This document shows, in pieces, positions 25,359-33,031 of a stretch of DNA of 64,000 nt. A program made the translations under genes and the position numbers. The stretch comes from Herbaspirillum sp. SJZ106 (lineage in GTDB: Bacteria; Pseudomonadota; Gammaproteobacteria; Burkholderiales; Burkholderiaceae_D): contig NZ_VFNI01000003.1 of NCBI RefSeq assembly GCF_006715495.1, positions 434,001 to 498,000 on the forward strand, in the 5' to 3' direction. The notes under the pieces are model-generated. The model saw only the letters and a list, made by a program, of their open reading frames with translations. It did no database searches and had not been told where the DNA came from. Positions within the stretch are counted from its first letter, which is position 1. The number at the start of each line of letters is the position of its first letter.

Positions 25359-26156
25359 TCAGCCCGGGCCGGCCAGCTTGCGCGAGATGGCGGCGCAGGT
25401 TTCCAGCAGGGGTTTGACATAGGCCTGCAGCGGCTCGTCGAGGCGCCGGAACAGCGGGATGCTGATGCTGATGCAGGCCGCCGGCAGCCCGTCCGGGCCC
25501 ATGATGGCGGCGCCATAGCAGAAGATCTGCGCCTCGTTCTCTTCGCGGTCTTCGGCATAGCCGCGTGCGCGGGTTTCTTCGATCTCGGCGCGCAGGGTAG
25601 CGAGGTCGGTGATGGTGTGTTCGGTGAAGCGCTGCATGCGGATGCCTTGCATCAGCCGTTCGCGGCGGCCTTCGTCCAGCGCGGCCAGGTAGGACTTGCC
25701 GACAGAACTGGAGTAGAGCGTCACGCGGGTGCCGATGCGCGAGGTCATGCGCACCGCCTGCGGGCTTTCCAGTTTCTCGATGTAGACCATGCCGGCGTCG
25801 GAGGGCAGCGCCAGGTGCACGGTTTCGCGGGTGGCGTCGCGCAGCGCGCGCAGGTGCTCGATGGCGGTGGCGCGGATGTCGCTGCGGTCCCAGGCGCGGC
25901 TGGCCAGGTTGATCAGGCGCGGGCCGACCTCGAACTGCTTGGTGCGCGGATTTTCCAGCACCATGCCTTCGGCCATGAGCGCGCCCAGGATGCGGTAGAC
26001 GGTCGGGCGCGGATAGCCGGAAAGGGCGGCCAGTTGCGCGATGGTCAATGGCGCATCCTGGTCGGCGATCAGTTGCAGCACGGCCATGAACTTGGAGAAG
26101 GCGGCGGTGCCGGCGATCTTGGTCTGGTCTTCCGTGGCTTTATCTTGGGCGGGCAT
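25359..26156 (-). CDS. IclR-family transcriptional regulator
   Basis: This is a 265-aa IclR regulator: an N-terminal winged HTH (FSKFMAVLQLIADQDAPLTIAQLAALSGYPRPTVYRILGAL) and a C-terminal GAF-like effector domain (VHLALPSDAGMVYIEKLES, SSVGKSYLAALDE, ACISISIPLF). It is on the same strand and downstream of the cupin/SDR/MFS/SDR genes and is the probable regulator of that cluster. A 36-bp inverted repeat lies just before its start. Confidence 0.93.
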   Translation of the reverse strand: MPAQDKATEDQTKIAGTAAFSKFMAVLQLIADQDAPLTIAQLAALSGYPRPTVYRILGALMAEGMVLENPRTKQFEVGPRLINLASRAWDRSDIRATAIEHLRALRDATRETVHLALPSDAGMVYIEKLESPQAVRMTSRIGTRVTLYSSSVGKSYLAALDEGRRERLMQGIRMQRFTEHTITDLATLRAEIEETRARGYAEDREENEAQIFCYGAAIMGPDGLPAACISISIPLFRRLDEPLQAYVKPLLETCAAISRKLAGPG

Positions 26157-26215
26157 GGACGATGGACGCTGGTTGGTGTGTGGTGGGACGGCGCCAGATT
26201 ATAGCGAAGCGGTCG

Positions 26216-26251
26216 AGAACGCATCTCACGCCTATTGATGAAATGAGTTCT
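26216..26251. promoter_or_regulatory. Candidate operator upstream of iclR-type gene
   Basis: Arms AGAACGCATCTCA and TGAAATGAGTTCT are inverted copies (11 of 13 positions) separated by ten bases, about 60 bp before the IclR-family start. It may serve autoregulation; it differs from the palindrome at 30066. Confidence 0.4.
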
Positions 26252-26255
26252 AGAT

Positions 26256-26293
26256 AAAAAAGCCCGCGCCGGCATGGAGACGCTGACGCGGGC
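26256..26293 (-). terminator. Intrinsic terminator after the SDR gene
   Basis: On the minus strand GCCCGCG and CGCGGGC pair across an 18-base loop followed by six T. It separates the catabolic genes from the IclR gene, which therefore needs its own promoter. Confidence 0.75.
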
Positions 26294-26324
26294 AAATGGC
26301 ATGCAATCGAGATGGGTTGGCCGC

Positions 26325-27050
26325 TCAGGCAACCAGGTAGCCGCCGTCGACCGGCACGATGGTCCCGGTCATGAAAGAGGCGGCCGGCGTGCACAGGAAA
26401 GCCACGACATTGCCGATGTCTTGCGGCGTGCCCCAGCGGCCCAGCGGCGTGCGCGCCAGGATCGGGCCGGCGCGCGCCGGGTCGTCCTGCAGCGCTTGCG
26501 TCAGGGGCGTGGCGATCCAGCCCGGCGCCACCGCGTTGACGCGGATGCCGTCAGCCGCGTAGGCGATCGCCAGCGACTTGGTCAGTTGCGCCACGCCGCC
26601 CTTGCTGGCGCTGTAGCCCGGCACCAGGCCGCCGCCGAAAAAGCTCAGCATGGAAGCGGTGTTGACGATGCAGCCCTGGGACTGCTTGAGCAGTTCGCGC
26701 GCGGCGGCGCATACGCGCATGGTGCCGGTGAGGTTGACCGCGATCACCTGTTCGAAGACCTCGGTTTCCAGTTCGGCGCCGCGCTTGATGATGCCGGCGC
26801 AATTGACCACGATATCGAGCCGGTCGATCCTGGACAGCGCGCCGCGCACGCTGTCTTCGGAGGCCACGTTCATCTCGATGAGCGACACGCCGCTGTCCTT
26901 GAATTCGTCGGTGGCGAACGGCGGCAGGCCGGCGGCGATCACCTGGGCGCCCATCGATGCCAGCTGGCGCGCGATGGCGCCGCCGATGCCTTGGGTGCCG
27001 CCGGTGACCAGCGCGGTCTTGCCTTTGAAAAGATCGGCGGAGAAAGTCAT
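26325..27050 (-). CDS. Short-chain dehydrogenase (KduD-like), catabolic cluster
   Basis: This is a 241-aa SDR with TGGTQGIG, NCAG and YSASK. Features such as AGIIKRG, VNTASMLSFFGG, GYSASKGGVAQLTKSLA and APGWIATPLT place it near the 2-keto-3-deoxy-gluconate dehydrogenase (KduD) branch of SDRs. AGGAAA precedes ATG 27050. It is the last enzyme gene of the IclR-controlled cluster; a polyol, uronate derivative or keto acid is a likely substrate type, but this is inference. Confidence 0.88.
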   Translation of the reverse strand: MTFSADLFKGKTALVTGGTQGIGGAIARQLASMGAQVIAAGLPPFATDEFKDSGVSLIEMNVASEDSVRGALSRIDRLDIVVNCAGIIKRGAELETEVFEQVIAVNLTGTMRVCAAARELLKQSQGCIVNTASMLSFFGGGLVPGYSASKGGVAQLTKSLAIAYAADGIRVNAVAPGWIATPLTQALQDDPARAGPILARTPLGRWGTPQDIGNVVAFLCTPAASFMTGTIVPVDGGYLVA

Positions 27051-27155
27051 GTGGTTTCCTTTGCTGTTTTCTATGGTGCGGGGGACTGGCTGGATGCCGC
27101 CGGCGGTATGTGCCGGCGGCATCGGGTCAGGCTCCTGCGTTGCGATGTTGCGGTT

Positions 27156-27196
27156 GACTCCGTTCGCCCTGCGGGCTACTCAGTCCGAACGGAGTC
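27156..27196. repeat. REP-like unit B
   Basis: Perfect 11-bp arms GACTCCGTTCG and CGAACGGAGTC enclose CCCTGCGGGCTACTCAGTC, a rearranged member of the same family, between the MFS and SDR genes. Confidence 0.7.
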
Positions 27197-27211
27197 GGGA
27201 TGCATAGACGA

Positions 27212-28498
27212 TCAGGCGTGCGCATCAATCGGCTTGTTGACCACGAACATGTAGACCAGTGCGGCGGCAAAGGCCACGGCGGCGCTGATCAGCAGTGCGT
27301 TGACGAAGGAGTGGGTCTGGTCCACCACCACGCCGGTGATCACCGGGGCCAGCGAGCCGCCCAGGTAGCCGCCGAAGTTCTGCATGCTGCCCAGCGATGC
27401 CACCAGGCGGCGCGGAATCGCTACCGAGACCAGCGCCCATGCGCCGCCCGAGGCCATGTTCACGAATGCCATGGCCAGCGAGATGTAGACGATCGCCATG
27501 GTGGTGCTGGGGGTGTAGGCGGCGGGGATGGTGAAGGCGCCCGCGCCGATCAGGCCGGCGCAGATCGGCCACTTGCGGCTGCGGATGGCCGGCATGCCGC
27601 GCTTCATCAGGCCGTCGGCTATGTAGCCCGAAGACAGCATGCCCAGCGTGCCGAAGATGTAGGGAATCACCACCACCCAGCCGGTGCGCGCGATCGACAG
27701 GTGGCGCTCATGCTCCAGGTAGGCCGGCAGCCAGGTCAGGTACAGCCACACCATGTAGATCACGCCCATGAAGCCGAACAGCATGCCCCAGGTGGTGCGG
27801 TACTTGAACAGGCTCTTCCATTCGTTCCAGGTCAGCTTGGCGTTGGCGTTCGGGTCGTTGTCGCTGTCGTCGGCCAGGTACAGCACTTCGGACGGGGCCA
27901 GTTCGACTTCGTTGCGGTTGCGGTAGAACAGGTACCAGCCGACCGACACCGCGATGCCCAGCACGCCCATGATGATGAACATCATGCGCCAGCCGAAGGA
28001 CAGCATCAGCACGGTGAGGATCGGCGGCGCCAGGGCCGGGCCGATGGTCGAGGAGGCGACGAAGATGCCGGTGGGGCCGCCGCGCTCGCGCGTGGCGAAC
28101 CATTCCGACACCACCTTGGCGCCGGCCGGGAACTGCGGCGCTTCACCCAGGCCCAGGAATACGCGCGCCACCAGGAACTGCTGCAGGTTGGTGACGAAAC
28201 CGCCGGCCAGCTGCGCCACCGACCAGATGAACATGCCCGCGCCCAGCATCACGCGCGCGCCGAACTTGTCGAGCATGGCGCCGATGGGCAGTTGCGAGAA
28301 GGCATAGGCCAGCGAGAAGGCCGACAGCAACAGGCCCATCTGCGAGGCCGACAGGCCCAGCTCCTGGCTCACGGAATGGTTGGCGATGGACAGGGTGCTG
28401 CGGTCAAGGTAGTTGACGATCCCGGCCAGCATCAGGAACGTCAGCGCGACGACCTGGATGCGTTTGAGCTTGGGGCTCTTTTGTTTCTGAACTTCCAT
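27212..28498 (-). CDS. MFS transporter (anion:cation symporter family-like)
   Basis: This is a 428-aa, twelve-helix major facilitator of the type that imports sugar acids and aromatic acids (ACS family: GudP, ExuT, galactonate and phthalate porters). Typical are NYLDRSTLSIA in TM1, the DKFGARVMLG loop between TM2 and TM3, LGLGEAPQFPAGAKVV, and the central cytoplasmic loop. ATG 28498 has GGAG nine bases upstream. It should carry the substrate of the cupin/SDR cluster, so that substrate is probably an organic acid. Confidence 0.9.
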   Translation of the reverse strand: MEVQKQKSPKLKRIQVVALTFLMLAGIVNYLDRSTLSIANHSVSQELGLSASQMGLLLSAFSLAYAFSQLPIGAMLDKFGARVMLGAGMFIWSVAQLAGGFVTNLQQFLVARVFLGLGEAPQFPAGAKVVSEWFATRERGGPTGIFVASSTIGPALAPPILTVLMLSFGWRMMFIIMGVLGIAVSVGWYLFYRNRNEVELAPSEVLYLADDSDNDPNANAKLTWNEWKSLFKYRTTWGMLFGFMGVIYMVWLYLTWLPAYLEHERHLSIARTGWVVVIPYIFGTLGMLSSGYIADGLMKRGMPAIRSRKWPICAGLIGAGAFTIPAAYTPSTTMAIVYISLAMAFVNMASGGAWALVSVAIPRRLVASLGSMQNFGGYLGGSLAPVITGVVVDQTHSFVNALLISAAVAFAAALVYMFVVNKPIDAHA

Positions 28499-28760
28499 GA
28501 AGTATGTCTCCAAAGTGAATGAGTAAGCCATTTGGTCGCTCCCTGCCAACATCGTCTTTGCGCGATGCTTGATGCGGAAAGCATTGGTTGGTTGGGCGGC
28601 ACTGTCGTCGCCGGCGTTGTGGATGCCGCCGGCGCGTGTTTGGTCGGCCGTTGCCGGCCGGTCCGGCGCGGGATGCTGCTTGGCTGCATCTTCCCGCGAC
28701 CGCCTCTTGTCCGGATCATTCTTTGCTGTGGCCCATTCCGGTCATGGGTCTCAAAATCCC

Positions 28761-29501
28761 TTAGTACGTCGCGCGGCCGCCGGAGAGGTCGAACACGGCG
28801 CCGGTATTGAAGGTGCACGATCCCGAGCACAGCCAGGCCACCATCTCGGCGACTTCGTCGACCGTGCCCAGGCGCGCCATCGGGCTCTTGTCGATCATGT
28901 TCTGCACGTGCGCGGGCGACATCTGTGCCAGGAGCTGGGTCTTCACCGCGGCCGGCGCCAGTGCGTTGACCAGCACGCCGGCATTGGCCAGTTCCTTGCC
29001 CAGCGACTTGGTCAGGGCCAGCACGCCGGCCTTGGAAGCGCTGTAGGCCGAGGCGTTGGGCGTGCCTTCCTTGCCCGCCAGCGAGGCGATGTTGACGATG
29101 CGCCCCCTGCCGGCGGCGCGCATGGCCGGCACCACGCTGCGGCAGGTGTGGAATACGCCCAGCAGGTTGACGTTGACGATGCGGTGCCATTCGGCCACGT
29201 CATATTCGTCCAGCGGCACGGTGGAGCCGGCATAGCCGGCGTTGTTGACCAGGAAATCGATGCGGCCGGCGTCGGCCAGCAGGCGTTGCGCGGCGGCATC
29301 GGTGGAAGCCGGGTCGGTGATGTCGACTTCCTCCTGCCGGAACGGCGAGGCCGGATCGGCCTTCAGGTCCCAGCACACCACTTGTGCGCCGGCGCGGGCC
29401 AGGCGCTGGCCGATGGCCGCGCCGATGCCGCCGTTGCCGCCGGTGACCACTGCCACGCAATCCTTGAAATCGTAGTTGGCGTTGTTGTAGGTCGTGCTCA
29501 T
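28761..29501 (-). CDS. Short-chain dehydrogenase, catabolic cluster
   Basis: This is a 246-aa SDR with TGGNGGIG, NNAGYAG, Ser in NIASLAGKEG and YSASK. VVCWDLKADP after the second strand (acidic Asp) suggests NAD rather than NADP. It starts three bases after the cupin stop codon, so the two are translationally coupled and probably act in sequence. A gap of 262 bp with GC-rich palindromic stretches separates it from the MFS gene. Confidence 0.9.
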   Translation of the reverse strand: MSTTYNNANYDFKDCVAVVTGGNGGIGAAIGQRLARAGAQVVCWDLKADPASPFRQEEVDITDPASTDAAAQRLLADAGRIDFLVNNAGYAGSTVPLDEYDVAEWHRIVNVNLLGVFHTCRSVVPAMRAAGRGRIVNIASLAGKEGTPNASAYSASKAGVLALTKSLGKELANAGVLVNALAPAAVKTQLLAQMSPAHVQNMIDKSPMARLGTVDEVAEMVAWLCSGSCTFNTGAVFDLSGGRATY

Positions 29502-29503
29502 GC

Positions 29504-30034
29504 TTATCTCACGAACTGGTTGACGTAATCGCCGCCCAGGCCGACCGCTTCGTAATGCTTGCGGCACATCTCGAGCTTGGTATAGACGTCTTCATAGCCC
29601 TCGAACTTGCCCCAGGGGTCGCAGTAGAACATCACGCCGGTGATGTGGAAGTAAGTGATCATTTCTTCCACGTCTTCGGGGACGAACAGGGTGTGCGTTT
29701 CACCCGGCGGTTCGAATACATAGCTGCCTTGCTCGGCGATCCAGTTGTGTTCCAGGTAGCGCCATTTGCCCTTGAGCACCATGCCGTGCACCGGCGCCGG
29801 ATGGCGGTGGCGCGACAGCACGCCGGACTTGCGCACGCGCAGCAGGTTGGTCCAGTAGCCTTGCGAAACGTTCAGGCACAGCGGGCGGAACCAGACGTTC
29901 TCGGCCTGCGGCACCCAGATGCGCTCGTCTTCGGGAATGGCCGGGTTGACCACGATCTCCAGCGGGGCTTCCTTGGGATTGGGAAATTGGTAGGGCATCA
30001 TCTTCGAGTCGGCTGGCATGGGGGCGCTGCTCAT
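29504..30034 (-). CDS. Cupin dioxygenase (dihydroxyacetophenone-dioxygenase family)
   Basis: This 176-aa single-domain cupin resembles 2,4'-dihydroxyacetophenone dioxygenase and acetylacetone-cleaving enzymes. Metal ligands are in the cupin motifs SRHRHPAPVHGMVLKGKW and FEPPGETHTLF (His, His, Glu, His). Known relatives cleave a C-C bond next to a carbonyl with oxygen and non-haem iron. It is the first gene of the cluster, 31 bp downstream of a large palindrome. The real substrate is unknown; a beta-diketone or alpha-hydroxyketone is plausible. Confidence 0.82.
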   Translation of the reverse strand: MSSAPMPADSKMMPYQFPNPKEAPLEIVVNPAIPEDERIWVPQAENVWFRPLCLNVSQGYWTNLLRVRKSGVLSRHRHPAPVHGMVLKGKWRYLEHNWIAEQGSYVFEPPGETHTLFVPEDVEEMITYFHITGVMFYCDPWGKFEGYEDVYTKLEMCRKHYEAVGLGGDYVNQFVR

Positions 30035-30065
30035 TGGGTTCTCCTCATTGGTGTGTTTTCCGGCA

Positions 30066-30092
30066 CCATATGTTCACTATGTGGACATATGG
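30066..30092. promoter_or_regulatory. 27-bp palindromic operator of the catabolic cluster
   Basis: Arms CCATATGTTCAC and GTGGACATATGG with three bases between them match at 11 of 12 positions, 31 bp before the cupin start codon. Size and A/T-rich half-sites fit IclR-family operators. The regulator encoded at 25359 is the likely ligand. Confidence 0.65.
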
Positions 30093-30472
30093 TCTGCAAT
30101 GTGGTCACTTTGCGCGATCGGCGAGAAGATGTCAAGCCAGGCGTCGGCGCGAATAGAGCCGTGAAAGCGAGTCATGGACATCCATGCAGATCGCTGCCTG
30201 TCCCGGGTTTGGAGAGTGATGGCGCATATGCCGGGGGAGGGCGCGTGCCGCAACGCGAGCCATATATGAAGGGCCATGCCCGTGAAGTCGCTTATCCGCG
30301 ACAGAATCGCCGACCAATACAGTGGTCATACCAATTTCAGCGGGGCGCAGTGTAGTCCAGTCGCGCGGGGAAGTGCGCCGGATGAAGGATGAAAATTTTG
30401 CACTGCCGCATTCATCCCAAGCGACGGGAAGAATCCAGGCGAAGACGGACGGGAAGGTGAGGGAAGGGGCGC
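30093..30472. other. Gene-free stretch between cupin operon and LysR gene
   Basis: About 380 bp upstream of the catabolic cluster and downstream of the LysR gene. Short frames here show no family features or ribosome-binding sites. Apart from the neighbouring palindrome no structure was recognised. Confidence 0.5.
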
Positions 30473-31372
30473 TCAGTCGTCCCAGTGCACTTGCTTGAAG
30501 GCTTCGGACAGGAAGTCCAGCATCGCTCGCACCTTGGGCGGCAGATGGGCGCGGCTGGGATAGACGGCATAGATGCCCAGTTCCGGCGCGCTGTATTCGG
30601 TGAGCAGCGGCACCAGCCGGCCGCTGCGCAGATGCTGGTCGATCATGAAGGTGGGTTGGCGCGTGATGCCGGCTCCGCCCAGCGCCGCCGCCACGCAGCT
30701 GTCGCCGTTGTTGACGTGCATGCGGGAGCGCACCTTGACGCTGACCGGGCCTTCGGGACCGTTGAACTGCCAGTCGTCCTTGCCGGTGTTATAGCTGTAG
30801 CTGATGGCCTGGTGCTGCGCCAGTTCGTGCGGGTGGGTCGGCGTGCCGTGCTTGTCGAGATAGTCCGGCGAAGCGCACACCAGCAGGCCGGTGCTGGCCA
30901 GCTTGCGGTGCACCAGCGTGGAGTCGGACAGACGGGCGATGCGGATGGCCATGTCGAAGCCTTCGTCGATGATGTCGACGATGCGGTCCGACAGCGTGAT
31001 GTCCAGCGCCACGCCGGGATAGCGTTCCAGGAACATCGGCCACAGCGGCGCCAGGTGCAGCACGCCGAAGGTGTGCGGCGCGTTGATGCGCAGCAGTCCG
31101 CCGGGGTTGGCGGCGCCGGCCAGCAGCAGGTCGTCGGCCTCTTCCAGGGCGGCCACGATCTGCTTGCAGCGTTCCAGGTACAGCGTACCGGCTTCTGTGA
31201 GCGACAGGCGGCGCGTGGTTCGCTGCATCAGGCGCGAGCCCAGCCGCGCCTCCAGTTCAAGGACGGTGCGCGAGACCGCCGCCTTGGAGATGCCAAGCGC
31301 ATCGGCGGCCTTCACGAAGCTGCCCAGCTCGGCCACGGCGATGAAGCATTCGATTTCGCGCAGTTTGTTCAA
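30473..31372 (-). CDS. LysR-family regulator of the dioxygenase/DoxX genes
   Basis: This is a 299-aa LysR protein: HTH in IECFIAVAELGSFVKAADALGISKAAVSRTVLELEARLGSRLMQRTTRRLSLTE-type sequence at residues 7-60, then the effector domain. The start codon is TTG at 31372 (L-to-M; next residues NKLREIECF), preceded by GGGG; no ATG or GTG fits the family N-terminus. It follows the LigB-type dioxygenase gene by 62 bp on the same strand and probably regulates it, perhaps with doxX. Confidence 0.9.
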   Translation of the reverse strand: MNKLREIECFIAVAELGSFVKAADALGISKAAVSRTVLELEARLGSRLMQRTTRRLSLTEAGTLYLERCKQIVAALEEADDLLLAGAANPGGLLRINAPHTFGVLHLAPLWPMFLERYPGVALDITLSDRIVDIIDEGFDMAIRIARLSDSTLVHRKLASTGLLVCASPDYLDKHGTPTHPHELAQHQAISYSYNTGKDDWQFNGPEGPVSVKVRSRMHVNNGDSCVAAALGGAGITRQPTFMIDQHLRSGRLVPLLTEYSAPELGIYAVYPSRAHLPPKVRAMLDFLSEAFKQVHWDD

Positions 31373-31434
31373 ATCCCGTATCCCCGCAACGGCGCCGCGG
31401 GAGCACCGTTCCGCGGCTTGCGGAGACGGATGGC

Positions 31435-32268
31435 TCAGGCGGCTGCCGGTAGTTGTGCCAACAGCTTGGAGGCCGAGCCGAAGGCGAAGGCATCCATGCG
31501 CAGGCTATGATACGTCGAACCGCTGTCCAGGTGCACGAACTGCGTCCAGTCGTCGGCCGCGCCCATGGCGAAGAACAGCGTGAGCAAGTGTTCGTCGCTG
31601 GGATGGTTGCGCACCGCGTGCGGCGCGGTGGTACGGTAGCCGAACAGGCCTTGCAGGTCGCCGGCATGCATGCGCTCGAGGAACCAGCGCAGGAACTCCG
31701 TCGTGTGCGCAGCATCGTCGGTCGCGGCCGGATCGTTGCGGCGCAGTTCGCGCAGGTTATGCGTGAAGCTGCCGGAACCGACCAGCAGGATGCCTTCCCT
31801 GGCCAGCGGCGCCAGCAACTGGCCGACCCGATAATGATAGTCCGGCGGCATGTGCGACTGCAGCGACAGTTGGACCACCGGCACATCGGCTTGCGGATAC
31901 AGGTAGCGCATCGGCACCCAGGCGCCATGGTCCAGGCCCCAACTGCCATCGGCGTCGGCCGGCACGCCGCCGTCGCGCAGCAGGCGCGCCACATGCCCGG
32001 CCAGCGCCGGCTGGCCGGGGGCCGGGTAATCCAGTTGGTAGAGCGCTTGCGGGAAGCCGCCGAAGTCGTGGATCACCGGCGGCTTGGGCTGGTTGCCCAC
32101 GCGCGCGGTCGCGGTTTCCCAATGCGGCGAGACGATCACGATCGCCTTGGGCCGGGGCAGCGCCGCGCCGATGCTGGCGAGCAGCGGGCCGGTACGGCCG
32201 GGTTCCACGGCCAGCATGGGCGAGCCGTGCGAGACGAACAGCGAGGGCAGGGGTAGGGAATCGGACAT
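31435..32268 (-). CDS. Class III extradiol dioxygenase (LigB/DODA, YgiD-like)
   Basis: This is a 277-aa LigB-superfamily protein of the 4,5-DOPA dioxygenase (DODA/YgiD) branch. Signature His motifs are LFVSHGSPMLAVEPG near the N-terminus, IVSPHWET, IHDFGGFPQALYQLDYPAPG, GLDHGAWVPM and, near the end, HPSDEHLLTLFFA. Relatives open catechol rings with a divalent metal, or bind zinc. Neighbours are DoxX and LysR genes, a common context for this family in betaproteobacteria. The physiological substrate is unknown. Confidence 0.9.
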   Translation of the reverse strand: MSDSLPLPSLFVSHGSPMLAVEPGRTGPLLASIGAALPRPKAIVIVSPHWETATARVGNQPKPPVIHDFGGFPQALYQLDYPAPGQPALAGHVARLLRDGGVPADADGSWGLDHGAWVPMRYLYPQADVPVVQLSLQSHMPPDYHYRVGQLLAPLAREGILLVGSGSFTHNLRELRRNDPAATDDAAHTTEFLRWFLERMHAGDLQGLFGYRTTAPHAVRNHPSDEHLLTLFFAMGAADDWTQFVHLDSGSTYHSLRMDAFAFGSASKLLAQLPAAA

Positions 32269-32303
32269 GGCGCTCTCCGGTGGAATGGTTGGTAATGCTA
32301 CTC

Positions 32304-32399
32304 CCCGTTCGTCCTGAGTAGCGGCTGCGCCGCGTATCGAAGGCGCGCCGTCTGCGTGTCTTCGATGCGGCCCTTGACGGGCCTGCCCAGTCCGAACGG
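32304..32399. repeat. REP-like pair C
   Basis: Units at 32304-32343 (CCGTTCGTCCTGAGTAG..CGTATCGAAGG) and 32360-32399 (inverse, CTTCGATGCGG..CAGTCCGAACGG) sit head to head between doxX and the dioxygenase gene. Confidence 0.8.
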
Positions 32400-32420
32400 T
32401 ATTTGGGTACTTGGGATTTC

Positions 32421-32834
32421 TTAGTTGCGATGTTCGCGCTTGAGGGCGAAAGCGCCGTCACCCAGCAGGAAGACGGCAACCAGGCCGACGATCCACAGCG
32501 CCAGGTATTCCCAGCCGCCCTTCGGATTGGTGAAGAAGAAGCCGGCCGGGCCATGCACCAGCACGATCGCGCCCAGCAGGTCCAGCGCCAGCGGGATGGC
32601 CAGCCAGCGGCCGTAGTAGCCCAGCACCAGCGCCAGGCCGCCGACCACTTCCAGCAGCATCACCGGATAGGCCAGGAAACCGGGCACGCCCAGCGAGGCG
32701 AAGAAGCCCGCGGTGCCGGCCGGCGTGAAGACGAAAATCTTCAATCCGGCATGGACCAGGAAGAAGATGCCCATGGTGACGCGCAGCAGGAAGGCGGCGT
32801 AGTCGGCTTTGGTATTGGCGGTGACGGTAGTCAT
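32421..32834 (-). CDS. DoxX-family membrane protein
   Basis: This is a 137-aa, four-helix inner-membrane protein of the DoxX family: LLRVTMGIFFLVHAGLKIF in TM1, LGVPGFLAYPVMLLEVVGGLALVLG, LDLLGAIVLVHGP and a C-terminal helix. DoxX proteins are linked to quinone or thiol redox chemistry at the membrane. ATG 32834 is chosen as the family start; frame upstream is not protein-like. It precedes the LigB dioxygenase by 150 bp holding a REP pair. Confidence 0.9.
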   Translation of the reverse strand: MTTVTANTKADYAAFLLRVTMGIFFLVHAGLKIFVFTPAGTAGFFASLGVPGFLAYPVMLLEVVGGLALVLGYYGRWLAIPLALDLLGAIVLVHGPAGFFFTNPKGGWEYLALWIVGLVAVFLLGDGAFALKREHRN

Positions 32835-33031
32835 GATATTCCCCGGATAAGTGTGTGGATGAGGCAGCCGGATGATGCGCATTGCGTTGTGGAGCGGCTG
32901 CCCATGACGACACTTTAGGGAAAGATCGGGTGCAGATAAATCCGTTTGGGCGGGAAGGATTGTCTCGCCGAGGTTGACAATCGACTGGCAATCTCTTGGC
33001 TGGCAATCGCTTCCTGCCGGCGGGGCTGCGT

